Below are positions 1 to 11,500 of a DNA stretch of 64,000 nt, one piece after another. The stretch spans positions 14,929,819-14,993,818 of the forward strand of contig OY740776.1 of assembly GCA_963513935.1 (NCBI GenBank), in the 5' to 3' direction. The notes beneath the pieces were generated by a model. It ran no database searches. It was not told the DNA's origin and saw only the letters and a list, made by a program, of their open reading frames with translations. This DNA is from Aphrophora alni. Taxonomy: Eukaryota > Arthropoda > Insecta > Hemiptera > Aphrophoridae. The stretch's first letter is position 1, and each line of letters begins with the position of its first letter. Made by a program: the position numbers and the translations under genes.

Positions 1-1975
1 TTAATATTATTAAGCTATATGATTTAAGAATCATGAAAACTAGGTTTTGGAAGGTGAATATATATATAGGCTATATCATTGGTAATTGTTTACTTTGCCA
101 GACCTAGTAAAGGATAAATATTGACCTTCCTAGACCTGTAGTTCTTTAACTAGGTCTGGTTAGGTAGTTTCACAAATCTCTAAACAGACCAACTTACAGG
201 GATGAACTTAAATATCGAGGGATGAGACATACAATAGATTCACAAGTTGTCATAAGTAGTAACATCAATATCCTGATCTAACCTCAAAATCCCATGATAT
301 TGTCCTTTTAAATATCTTGCGTTCGACAGAAATAATGGACTTTGGTAAATCAAAAGTGAATTGAATAATAAAGGATGATCTAATTGTTGCAAAAGGAGGT
401 AGGTAGAACACAAATTACATAAATTTTGCTATTAAATCACAACAACAGGAACACTACATATTTACCAAAACTTGTAACATGTTCTCAGCAAATTATATGT
501 ATTGCAAAGTTGTTGGTCTAAATAGTTTTGTAAAATCTAAATACAATTAGTGGTGGTCATTAATTCATTACCAAAAAAGTGAAAAACTAAAAATGATCTT
601 GCACAAAAAACAATAATAAATGCTATGAAAAGACACAATAAAAACTCAACTTGATTAACGTTGCCAAGTTAAATGTAACATCATTGTGAAATAATAAATT
701 TATTGGTCTCAAATAAATAAGCCATATTGGCGTTTTGCTAAAGTATTTTATTCTATACATAAAACATATGCGATCACAGTATATTTTTAGTTTTAGTTGT
801 TAAATATATATATATAGCACTTCTTATTTCCAGATAGAAATAATCTGGCGATGTTGTATTACAGTTGTTAGTCTATCTGGCGATTGCCTGAAAATTATGG
901 CTAAAGTTTTCAAGGTTAATTATTCTTATACACATTTTTGGTTTGGTAATTTCTTAAGTTGTAGGCTACTTGTATATTGTTTATAATTGATTTCCGCCAA
1001 CAGTAAAGTATATAGATCCCTTATATATAAAGGGATAAGTGAAGTATTGTGTCTTTTACACAATAAGGCGGGGTCAAGCTTAACTGTCCTATTACCAATA
1101 AAATTAGGATCGATAGCTACAAAACTAGCATTTGACTTTAAAATATACTGTGGTATGTTAGGTCAGATTAGCTTTGGATATAGGCTATATTAATACTGTA
1201 TATGTTTTCTATAAAAAAAGGAATTTTATGCAACTGTTTATACATAATAGTCAACAAAGGTTGTTGTGTTCTAATTGAACGGTTTACTTTTATCTGTAAT
1301 CATTAGATAGAAATAAGTATAATAAAAAGCTAACCTGAACCAACTTGTCAAAGTATGTTTTTTTCAAATTAAACTATAGAAGATACAAGTAATTTTATTC
1401 TATTTAGTTACTTTCAGCGTGACCATGGAAAGACACTTTTTGATATTTCTGTATATGTAGGCCTATGGTAAAATGTATTTTAATATAATATTTATACAGT
1501 TTCTAAACTGTGATGTTTTACAGTCTAAACATTTAATGCATTTTGACTGGTATAAAATTATATTATGACAACTATGGCTAATTAAACTTATTTTCATGGA
1601 TTTATTAAATAGAACTAGGCCCTAAATACATATCAAAATTTGTATAAAGTCATACAATGTTTCAAAATTCAATAAATGTTATTAACTTAAATAGCCATTT
1701 CTTATTTAAAAAACTACAGTATTTGATATAAGTTTGTATTAATTGCCAAGATTTAAACAAATTTTAATCACCTATATCTAATAATAATATGGAATTATTT
1801 TGTGTGTGCAACCAACCCTTGATGAATGATGAATTGTCACTCTGTACATTAAGTTGTCTAGGCGGAATAAACTGCGACTATACCGACATACTAAATGTTG
1901 ACATACATACACATACATGGAGTATTAAATACTACATATATAGGCTAGAGCTTTATGAACTGGATCTCATTGTGT
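1..1975. other. AT-rich intergenic or intronic DNA, no gene seen
   Basis: No open frame here looks like a known protein family, and the short frames lack codon-like structure. The stretch is AT-rich with short TA runs and scattered taggcctat-type words that recur through the window. No splice-bounded exon or RNA gene could be supported. Confidence 0.5.
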
Positions 1976-2056
1976 CCAGTTCTGGGACTTCTATACAAGT
2001 TTCATATTAAGATCATGAATGTGTCCAGAGTATGCTAGACATCTTCTATATACAAG

Positions 2057-2500
2057 AATAAAATAAAGCGAAAAAGCTAGTTTCAAAAATTATTTAATAA
2101 TATAAATGAGCTACAATTGTTTCGCTTTGCGGCATCATCAGACAACTGATAATATACAAGTATTGACAACTATTTATACACACACAAGTAACAGGAAACT
2201 ATATACAATACTAATAGAGAAATCGGGAAGGGTAGGGAGAATGACCTAGCAGGTAGATAAAGGTTGATGAACTATGTTAGGATGTGTTTTAGAAGGGGTG
2301 AAGAATTTAATACAATTTGGTCATTTAAGTTGAAAATAGGCCTACGTGAAATAGATCTATTTATTTCTAAACATTCTAAATTATTTAATCTATTGCTTTT
2401 ATTTTTTGTATGTAAGAGTTTAACATTCAATTTCGGATCAAAACTATGACCTGAGTCCAAAAGGTGGTTAGCAAAGTTAGAGTTTCTATAGGCATTTTCT
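2057..2500 (-). mobile_element. 5'-truncated Penelope-like retroelement
   Basis: On the minus strand, 2526-2272 encodes a peptide with SNFANHLLDSGHSF followed by NRLNNLECLEI and NSSPLL. This spacing is what I know from the C-terminal endonuclease region of Penelope-like elements: an H...H segment, then a conserved LE.LEI helix, then an asparagine- and leucine-rich tail. The N-terminal RT is absent, so the copy is 5' truncated. Downstream on the minus strand, at about 2117-2146, lies CTGATGA ... GAAAC, a hammerhead-like core expected in the terminal repeats of such elements. Similar words ttctatatacaag (2044-2056) and ttctatacaag (about 2499-2509) flank it and may be a target duplication. It is inactive. 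Confidence 0.6.
2117..2146 (-). ncRNA. Hammerhead-like core motif of the Penelope-like fragment
   Basis: The minus strand reads CTGATGA, then TGCCGCAAAGC, then GAAAC. CTGANGA and GAAA are the two conserved core strings of hammerhead ribozymes, and such ribozymes are known in the terminal repeats of Penelope-like elements. Stem II here would be only two or three base pairs, so self-cleavage is doubtful. The position just downstream of the endonuclease remnant supports the assignment. A covariance-model search would be needed to confirm the fold. Confidence 0.35.
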
Positions 2501-3119
2501 ATACAAGTGTAGCATATGCCCAGCATGTGTGTAGAATGTGTGTGTAGCTCATCATATTAAGATAGTCAAATGTGCCCAGCATGTGTGTATAATGTGTAAA
2601 AATCATATTGACTTGAATGTGCCCAAAATATGCTAGGCATGTCCTCTAGAAGTGTAGCATGTGCATAGTTCATATTGTGATCATAAAACGTGCCCAGGTT
2701 ATGATGAGGAAAAAAATAATACGATTATTTTTGAGAAAAGGCGGAATGTGCCAAGTACGTTCTGAGAATATTCATGCATGTCCCAGGCACCTTGTGAGCG
2801 CTGTCCTTCACTTTTCCTGAGTATATACCAGGAATATGCCAGGCATATTCTGGAATATTCCAGGATGTGCTTTTCACATTCTGAATTTTCTTAAAGAATG
2901 TACTGAGCATGTGCTGTCTGCATGAAAGTATGTTTGTGCTGTCTGGTATGGTGATTTTTTTAATATCAATGTTTTTAAAACCAAAATCTTTTTAGCAACT
3001 AAATAACAGTCAATGAGTTATTGAATGAGTTGTGCTCACGACCATAAGATTCAGTTCGGTTGATTAATTAAAAAAATTACAACGTTTTACTGGATATGAT
3101 ATGTAGAACACAGTATTAA

Positions 3120-3610
3120 TTCTTTGTATCCTTGTATTTTTGGTGATCTGTCCAAGGCATTTGATTGTGTGGATCATTCTCTATTGCTTCAGAAAATAAA
3201 GAAATGTGGTATTAATGAAAATCTTGTATCTTTGATAAAATCTAATTTACGGAATAGAAGACAAAGGACTATTTTATACAGTGCTAGTGAAAGATATCTA
3301 TCTAAATTGGATTATGTCAAATTTGGGGTACCACAGGGATCCATACTGGGACCATTGTTCTTAGTTTATATAAATAATCTTTCACTGGCAACAAATTTAG
3401 AATTAATATTATTTGCAGATGACACCACAGCAGTTATCAAGCAAAATTTTTTGAAACTTTGAACAATGTAGTAGTTGAATCACTAGAAGAGATAGATTAT
3501 TGGTTTACAGAAAATGGGCTTCTTCTGAATCCAGACTAAACCGAAATAATACATTTTAAAACAAACAGTAATGGAAAAAAAATTCAAAATTCTGTAAATT
3601 GTCGTAAGTT
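3120..3610 (+). pseudogene. Non-LTR retrotransposon reverse transcriptase fragment, frameshifted
   Basis: The frame from about 3124 contains DLSKAFDCVDHSLL (first catalytic Asp block), then VPQGSILGPLLF-like GVPQGSILGPLFLVYINNL, then LILFADDTT (the FADD catalytic pair). These three blocks in this order are the core of jockey/CR1-type non-LTR reverse transcriptases. The frame breaks near 3460. A second frame continues with SLEEIDYWFTENGLLLNPD, the usual motif after the catalytic pair, where the family has NxxKT but here a stop follows. About 160 residues of the RT survive, with no endonuclease and no 3' tail. A foldback element interrupts the locus about 100 bp downstream. It is a dead fragment. 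Confidence 0.85.
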
Positions 3611-3710
3611 TTTGGTTGTATATATATATAATTAGATATATTAATAAGACTTACCTTCACAATAGTCTATATTTTTCTGTAGTTATATCACTAAGGCCAT
3701 TTCGGCTATT

Positions 3711-4003
3711 CAGCCATTTTCAAGTGTTATGCTGGGTTTTCCCGTTGTCTTAGTTTAAAATCACAAATTACGAACACACGACACAACAAACACACAAGTT
3801 CTTTAAACATTTAAAACATGATGCAGTAGGCCCACTGTCACAACGAGTACTCCAGTACTGAGTACGCGTTGTGACAGTGGGCCTACTGCATCATGTTTTA
3901 CATGTTTAAAGAACTTGTGTGTTTGTTATGTGTCGTGTGGTCGTAATTTGTGATTTTAAACTAAGACAACGGGAAAACCCAGCATAACACTTGAAAATGG
4001 CTG
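3711..4003. mobile_element. Foldback element with about 135-bp arms
   Basis: 3711-3845 is repeated almost exactly as its reverse complement at 3867-4003, leaving a loop of about 20-25 bp centred near 3856 (gtactccagtactgagtac, itself near-palindromic). Arms include gttttcccgttgtcttag and gcctactgcatcatgtttta on opposite strands. It has no coding capacity. Both arms end in a gccattttcaagtgttatgc-type sequence. The left end (3700-3722) can fold as GGCT-GAAT-AGCC on the minus strand. It may be a non-autonomous foldback transposon, or an inverted duplication; no target duplication was identified with confidence. Confidence 0.75.
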
Positions 4004-4384
4004 ATAAAATATAGATATTAACAACCCAAAACAGTCTGCCAGATTGCAAGTAACAAATAATTGCAGTTCAGGAATAATTAGCAAAAAAACAAAATTGAAG
4101 CTTGTTTTATTATTAAAGACTATTTATTATCAAAGACTTAATTTCAAAAAATATGATTTTACTCTTACAAGTTTATGGCACAAGTGAAGCAAACTTAGGC
4201 TTTATTTAAATATATCTCATTTGTTGCGTGAAGAAACCTGAAGGAAGAGTAGGTAGCTGAGCAAGTGGTGAATTAGGCTAGTGGCAGAGAAGTAAACAAA
4301 GAGGGTGCCAAAGACAGAACGGCAAAAACACACATTCCTTGTACAGTAGTTGTGATTCTATTTTGTTTTTGTGGAACTTTAATC

Positions 4385-5134
4385 CAGTGGCGTAAAAAAA
4401 TATATATAAAGGAATTAAAAAAATTAAATGTAGTAAACACACTACTGTACCATCAAAATAAATTTTACAATGAACAACATTTTGTTAAGATATCTTAATA
4501 AAACTGTTCCATAAATAATATAACCATGGATCATAAGTCTGAAACCGTAATCATTACGATTGAGCAATCTGTTTACTAGCAGTTAACAATAGTGCTACCC
4601 CGCCCAAACTTATCAAGACTTATTTGAGGAATACAATGTCGAACTCCAGACTGAGTTCGAGCTTGTGCTATCGATCTTAACACATTAGCAGACAAATATT
4701 TTCACATGAAGAAAAGAAAAGGTTTTAAATAAATAATTATAATAAGTTACAAGGTTTTTAAAAATAATAAACCTAGATGTTTAATGTTGCAGTTTTTCAT
4801 TCCCTTTTATAGATGATAATTTTTTTTAAACTTAAAGCTTGCATGTTCTTTTGAATATGATACTTCATAGCATTGGCATATTTAACTACAATGCTACCAA
4901 CAGATAGTTTGGTTATATAAAGAATGTCCTATACTTAAATTAATTTACTTTCATTTCAATTTAGAGTAAAAATAATGTCTAATTACTACCAAATAGTAGT
5001 TGCTTATAAGACCATGGGGTGGGATTGCTTACGGTTGAAGAGGGGTCATCAAAAGCTGACAAGTTGCGACTTCGTTTTTTGGGGGTGCCATTCTTGTAGC
5101 TGCGGGGGTGGCAATCAATAAAGTTATGTCACTG
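4385..5134. mobile_element. hAT-like non-autonomous DNA transposon with 8-bp target duplication
   Basis: The left end begins cagtggcgtaaaaa and the right end, reverse complemented, begins cagtgacataactt. CAGTGGCGTAA-type ends are common in hAT elements. It is flanked by ctttaatc (4377-4384) and cttcaatc (5135-5142), which match at 7 of 8 positions, the length hAT transposases duplicate. The 750-bp interior has no transposase-like frame. It is therefore probably a non-autonomous, fairly old copy. Confidence 0.6.
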
Positions 5135-5439
5135 CTTCAATCTTTATTCTTTCAGCAAGTAAAACATTAGTAAACCACCATTTCAATTACTATATTTAAA
5201 TTGTCTAAACATAACATGCAATGAATAATTATATAAAGCAAACAAAAGACTCTTTGTTGCCTTCACTACCGGGTAAAATATAAAATTATTTTCCCTGATA
5301 ACTAACATTTAAGTATAATTTAACTTATCTAGTAATAGGTAAGTGCTTGGGTGTTTGATTATAGAAATACAAGCAGTGATGAAAAAACAAGCTACTTTTT
5401 GTGGATTGCATTGGGACTTAGAATAAAGACTAAATTTTT

Positions 5440-6300
5440 ATATTATCTCATAATTCCTAACACTATCTTCACTATCACTACTACTGCATCTTCTGTCCTC
5501 AGCTAAATTGACAATTATTCTTTCAATAACAGATTCCAACTTTTAAATATTCATCCTCATTCTTTTCAGCATGATTACACCTTTTTAGCCAATCATCTGG
5601 GTTATCATATACATTTTATCCTTAGCCCAATTAATGCAGTTCTCCACTTTAAATGTATTGTCTTTAGAAACATGATTTTCATCTAATGGGGTTCAAATCG
5701 GGATGGTGAATGGTCTGCTTACACTAACTACATTCTTCAAGTAACGAGTCAATTTCATATGTTTTGTTCTGTTTTTACTTAAGTTAATAAGTGAATACGA
5801 TTCTGGTTTGAACGTTTTATCATGGTAAGATACTGTATATTGTTTTTGAAGCTATGTGATTATATCAGATTTTTTGAAGTTAGAATTTCGAGATGGGTTT
5901 AACTGTGTGTTTTGATATGACACATTGTCAATGACAAAAACTGAGTTGGATGGAAGATTAGGAATTAACTTACCCTTTAACCAATTTTTATAATTCAAGG
6001 AGTTGTGATGGTCACGACATTTTTCTCTATACTTAAACATTAATAATGCTTCTTTGATTAATTCTTGTTCCTTGCCAGCATGCACATTGATGGTATATTG
6101 TCCCTGAGAATGGGAGTATGAGGGTCTACATTTGAGTCGTTTGTTCACGAGTGCGATTTAATGTATGATGAATGTAAATAAGTTTCATCTTTTTATACGA
6201 TTGTTCTTTTCTCATCCCTAAATCTTTCGGTGGTCTGCTTTTCCAATTAAAATTTTTCTATTATTACAAAACTTCTACCGTTTTAAACCAAACTTTTTAT
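5440..6300 (-). pseudogene. IS630/Tc1-mariner-type DDE transposase pseudogene
   Basis: Reading the minus strand from about 6300 down, pieces in shifting frames give RFRDEKRTIV and KDETYLHSSYIKSHS (the DET first-Asp block), then in 6148-5852 NYKNWLKGKLIPNLPSNSV and FVIDNVSYQNTQLN (the second-Asp block), and then a diverged C-terminus with CNHAEKNEDEY and a Ser/Asp-rich tail. This order matches a family of DDE_3 transposases common in insect genomes. At least three frameshifts or stops break it (near 6150, 5850 and 5700). The N-terminal DNA-binding domain was not located. It has no function as it stands. Confidence 0.75.
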
Positions 6301-6380
6301 AATATTCTAGAGACCACAAACCTTTCCTAAAACAAATATTTCCTTCAATACAGGAAGCACATTTTTTTACTGTAGGTCAT

Positions 6381-6790
6381 TTTTTATGCATGTCATGAAA
6401 TTCATGTATGCATCTACGAACACTTGTCAAATCCATCTATTTCGGATTTCTGTTTTTTTAGCTGTTGTTTATGAAGAATTGATGAGTATTCTCAGTGGAT
6501 TTATTTCCTTTAGTATATGCTGTATACTACTATGAAATACACCCCATTATGTATGATAACCTACTATGAAGGGTTCAGTGACTATTTTTGTGCATGCTGT
6601 GAAATTCATTTATGCATCTATGATCACTTCAAATCCATCTATTTCGGATTTCTGTTTTTTTAGCTGTTGTTTATGAAGAATTGATGAGTATTCTCAGTGG
6701 ATTTATTTTCTTTAGTATATGCTGTATAGCCTACTACTATGAAATACACTCCATTATGTATGATAACCTACTATAAAGGAGTCAGCGACT
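6381..6790. repeat. Direct tandem duplication of about 200 bp
   Basis: The segment starting near 6381 (atgcatgtcatgaaattcat) is repeated from near 6583 (gtgcatgctgtgaaattcat) with few changes. Both copies hold ccatctatttcggatttctg and gaagaattgatgagtattct. No coding potential is evident. It adjoins the IS630-like pseudogene and may be part of its 5' non-coding region on the minus strand. Confidence 0.8.
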
Positions 6791-7283
6791 ATTTTTGAAG
6801 TGGTAACATTATCAGACCTTCTTGTATCTTCCTTTTCATAAAATTATAAATAATACATTACTTCACTTGACTGACTATGAATTACTCTTTCCCATTTTTT
6901 TCACGTGTCTACTTCCATAATATTACTATGGTATTAAGTGTCCCACGTACCTCACTAAAATAAAACACACAAAACAATAACTACTCATACCTATGTTTTA
7001 CTAACAACACTATATCCACTCTATAATCCGCTATCCCATGGTTTGGCATGTTTTATAATCCACCACACCTCGGTCCTGCTCGGTAAATATTGCAACAGGT
7101 GTGTCTCGGCTTTGGTCACTAGCCGCCATTTTCTCAGTATGATGTCATTCTAGAAACGCATTGCATCATCATAACTCTGTTGTAATTGTTGTTTTCTGTT
7201 ATATTATTTGTTATTAAATTTTGTGTATATTAGTTTACCATTATTAAATCTAGTTATACTTCACCGTGAAAACTATACGTTAA

Positions 7284-8150
7284 GATGTTCTCTAAGCCAA
7301 TTTGTTCCACCGGTACAAGTAATAAGCATAAACCAGCGACTCTTATGATCGAGCAAAAACTGGACAGAGTCAAACTTCTTGAAAAAGGTGAAAACAGAAA
7401 CTGCATTATATGTGATTATACTATAGGGTCATCAACGATTTATATATAAAAAACAAAAAGTTGAACTAAACAAATTTGCTGTTCAGGCTGTAACGGAAAA
7501 ACTATTGAGTCTAGACATACATTTAAAAATCCTAAACTGAAACAGACTATTTTATTAACTCGGCTCAGTGCACTAAGATTACAAAGTAAACCTGTGACCA
7601 GCCTTATGGTAATTGACAAGAAAAAACAATTTCATCGTAAGATGGATTTGCAGATAAAGAATCCTTATTTTTGGACGGTTGGTTCAAAAATTTAAAGTTT
7701 GCCATTGAATCCGTAGGCTAGATGTGAGTAGTGAAACTAGATCGTCTGATGAAAATGCAGTTGAAGAATACATTGGAACTTTTAACACCATTGTTTTAGA
7801 GCATAATTTAACACCAAGTCAAATTTACAATGTGGATAAGATCTGCCTACTGTAGTGTTGTTGGCCACTTCAGCCCTACCAGGCTAGACGAAAAATGTGC
7901 TAAGGGTTTTAAGAAAAACAAAGAGATTGATGGCTTTACTTTGTGCAAATGCTTCTGGTGACCATCAGTTAACTCCTTTCGTCATTGGAAAATACAAAAG
8001 GCCGAGAGCTTTTAAAAGTGTTTTAAACACATGGTTAAACAATCATGGATGACAGCAAAACTTTTTAAGAACTAGTTTTTTCCATAATTGCATGCCTAAA
8101 GTGAAAAACAATTTTAAGAAAACTGGAATATCTGAAAAATACTGGTAGTT
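7284..8150 (+). pseudogene. Tigger/pogo-like (CENP-B-type) transposase pseudogene
   Basis: An ATG at 7284 opens MFSKPICSTGTSNKHKPATL followed by EQKLDRVKLLEKGENRN and IGSSTIY, the N-terminal helix-turn-helix typical of pogo/Tigger and jerky-like proteins. Broken frames then give FKNPKL, LMVIDKKKQFH, WLKNFK-like remnants, VEEYIGTFNTIV and LTPSQIYNVDKICLL, where Tigger proteins have YNADETGLFW (first catalytic Asp). KGRELL- and MPKVKNNFKKTGI-like pieces continue into the catalytic domain. Several stops and frameshifts interrupt it. The similarity ends near 8150, before the second and third catalytic Asp. The element is truncated and joined to an R1-like element. Confidence 0.75.
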
Positions 8151-8559
8151 CTCCTGGTTCGATAGCAGAAGACTCCTCGGAACCTGTGCCAGTGCCTTGG
8201 GGCGGATCTGCTGCCAAGGAGCTGAAACTTCTAGTCAGCCTAGTTCCACTCCACAAAGCAAGGATATGACGGCTGTCGCTGTATCGCAAGCCGAAGTTCC
8301 CTCCAAAGGTATAGTGGCAGGCTTTCACAGTATGCTTGGCTTCTGGCAGATTTGTCCGAGAAATGGGAATGGTTGGGGTACTGCATCTGGCAGTTCCTTC
8401 CTTCTAAAGTTACAAAACCTAAATAGCCATCACCAGCCACAAAGATAAATTCTGGCAGGTATAACTTGTTAGAAGGAAACCAAAGGAGTGGTCTAATACA
8501 GACTAAACTGAAAATGGATACTCCTATATCAGGGGCAAACCAAGTCCCTGATAAGAATA

Positions 8560-11500
8560 ATTAAAATGCCAACAAATCTGAATGTCATTCAGATAAATCT
8601 CAACAATGCCAGGACAGCTTCCTCGGCAAGTGATTTACTGAATGCACAGAAGATATACCTCTAACCCAAGAGCCATGGGTCGAAGTAGAAAACATCAGAG
8701 AGTCCTTTATATTGTCTAACCCAAAAAATGTAAGTTAATTGACAATAACATGGTAGAAATACAGGGGGCAGCTATATTATTAAACAGTAATGACATATTT
8801 CTTCCTATTCCAGAGTTTCTAACACAAGACTTGGTAACTATGGTGAGACAAGAGATAAGTAATAGGGGGGAGGGGGGACAATCTTACTTTCAACAAAGCA
8901 GGACATAAAGGTTGAATAGACTTGACTTAAGGGGGACAATATCCTTATTTGGCATGAATCAGATATACCAACACTGTCTGATGACATGTACATTAAATTC
9001 AAAATTAATTCAACTCGGACCCAGACAGTAAAAAACCAAATCCAAAGAGAACCAATTGGGATAAATATAAAACAATCTAAGTTAGTACAAATTAAAAGCC
9101 TTCTAGAAACGGAAACAGAGCTAGAGAAAACTGCTGAAACCTTACAAGCAATAATTATCAATCCCTATGAAAGTAGGTGCCCTGTTAACAAAAGAAGAGT
9201 GTAGGCACAGATACCTTGGTGACAGTGGCGGCGACAGCGGTGTAGGCGCTAGAATAGGTGAAATACGAAATTCTATTAAGTGATGTCTACATCAGTAGTT
9301 AAAACTAATAAAACTTAGTATGTTGTGAGGCAGTAGTGGAATATTCGCAGAAAGGTTTTGTCTTAGACCACCCACCCCCCGCCAACACTGCCGCGCCAAG
9401 CCCAAGTGCAAGCTTATGTGGAAATACCCATAATAATGTTTTTGAAGATTATTGGGAGAGGGGGGCCGGATGAACAAACTTGAGGGGGGGCGCTGGTTCT
9501 TATCGCCGCCACTGCTTGGTGGAACATAAAGCTTTCCAAATTGAGAGCTGTTGTACATAAATTCTTTAACAGGGCAAAGCTTAATGGGAACTGGGAGACA
9601 GCCATCACAGAATATAATAAGGAATTGAGAAAGTCTAAAAGAAAGGACATGGAAGGGGTTCTGTGAAGGAATAAACAATGTCCCAACAGTGGGTCACTAC
9701 ACAAGACCTTAAGTAAAGATCACTCACTCCGTATAGGCTTCTTAAAGATATAAAATAGATCCTAGAGGGAGAGTGCAGAGGAAACTATGAGTCAATTGTT
9801 AAAGACACATTTCCCCGGCTCTATCACGTTTAATTCCACACAAACCACTACAGTATTGAAGATTATCTTGTGCCTTGTTTCCTTAACTGGAGGAAAATAA
9901 CATCTAATCTGAAAACAAGGTTAGATGGGCAATGGGGAACCATAAACCATATGAATCACTAGGTGGAGATTGGGTTTTTTCGGCCCTATTGCAGCAGGGC
10001 TTGGAGTAGCTACTGCAACTATTGGAATCATTGTTTAGGGCTAATTTTTCCCTGTCATATATTCCAAAGAGATGGATGGAAGTAAGGTGATTTTTATACC
10101 AAAAACCGGGAGAAGAGACACTGTGGAGCCTAGGTCATACAGATCAATCAGCCCAACATCCTACTTTCTTAAAACAATGGAGAAATACTAGACAAGCACA
10201 TACGGAGTGAAACCCTTGACTAGGCTTCACTCCATAATGCTCAGTACGCTTATCAAATGGGCAATTGACCTCTAATGCACTACAATAGGTTGCGGAGGTT
10301 GACAAGTCAATAGCTTTATGCGCCTTTTGAGATATTGGAGGAGCTTTCAGTACTACCTCCTAACCTCTAGAGATATGAAATTGAACACAATATAATTAAA
10401 TAGATCAGATCTATGTTAATGAGTTAATGTTAGGATGACAGCCAATTTGAGTGGGGAGTCCAAAACAGTGTTGGCAGTCATGTGGTGCCCACAGGGACGG
10501 GCACTCTCCCGTCTCATGTGGACCCTGGTGATGGATGAACTGCTTGGGTTGCTGAATGCTAAAGGCTTTAAAGTAATAGCATATGCTGACAATCTGGTAA
10601 TCATCGTTAAAGTATCTGACCTCATCCAGATTGCTCTTCTATTGGTCCAAAGGTGGTGTCAAAAGAGGACATTACCTTAGCAATAGCCCTAATAAGACAA
10701 CCATTATTCCTTTCAAAAGGAAATTGTTCATTCTTCAGACTTTAATGATAGATGGTGTAGAATTTGCTGCTTCTAAAGAAATAAAATCTGGGTGTAGTTA
10801 GTTCTACATCAGACTCACCTGGAATAACACATTGATAAAACCAATAAAAGAGAAATAATGGCTATATGAGCATGCCTAAATATGAGAGCCTAAATGGTAA
10901 AACTTGGGGACTAAACCCAGATGGCCTACTGGTCATATCCTGGCTATAATTAGACCCATGGTCACCTATGCTTCAGAAATATGATGGCCAAAAATGAAAC
11001 AAAAATCTACGACAAAGCTTCAAAGGCAGGCTTGCCTAGGAATGATAGGTGTATGGGTACCTGTCCAACCGCTGCCATGGAAGTGGCTCTGGATGTGCGA
11101 CCAATGAACCTACTGGTGAAAAGGTGTACATACACTGTTGCTCTTTGGCAGTAGGGGACTAATGCCAAAAATACTGGCTGTAAAACCTGCAAGAACAAGA
11201 TACCACTCAGTTAACCACAACAGAATCGTACTTAATGTTCAAGACAATAACTTTTGAAAAGAATTTTAAAATCTTTTTCCCAGAACAACAAGTTTGGAAA
11301 GAAAATGAACCAAAACTAATGGAGCGATCCCTCCAATGGTACAATGATAGATTCAGAATGAATGGTGGGGATAAAAGACCCAAATTTTAGCCTTAGCAGA
11401 TCTCTAGGAAAAATTCCATCCATATTTCAAGCTGAGATACATGCAATAGAGCTCTGCACTAGAGAGAATATAAAAAAAGGTCTCAAATTTATATAATATC

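Larger units (their letters stand above)
1976..2920. repeat. Degenerate tandem repeat interrupted by a Penelope-like insertion
   Basis: Diverged units built around words such as atgtgcccagcatgtgtg, tcatattaagatcat and tgctaggcatgtcc occur at about 1985-2056 and resume at about 2500-2920. The same repeat is therefore on both sides of the Penelope-like fragment. Unit length is roughly 70-90 bp but divergence prevents a firm count. It is best read as an old tandem array that received an insertion. Confidence 0.5.

Noticed and set aside
987..1193. 68-codon frame as a small gene
   Set aside because: It begins at TTG rather than ATG, has no recognisable motif, and lies in AT-rich DNA without splice or promoter context.
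8197..8448. 83-codon GC-rich frame with overlapping minus-strand frames
   Set aside because: Three frames overlap on both strands, none shows a known motif, and it lies at the junction of two dead transposons. More likely retroelement leader or ORF1 debris.
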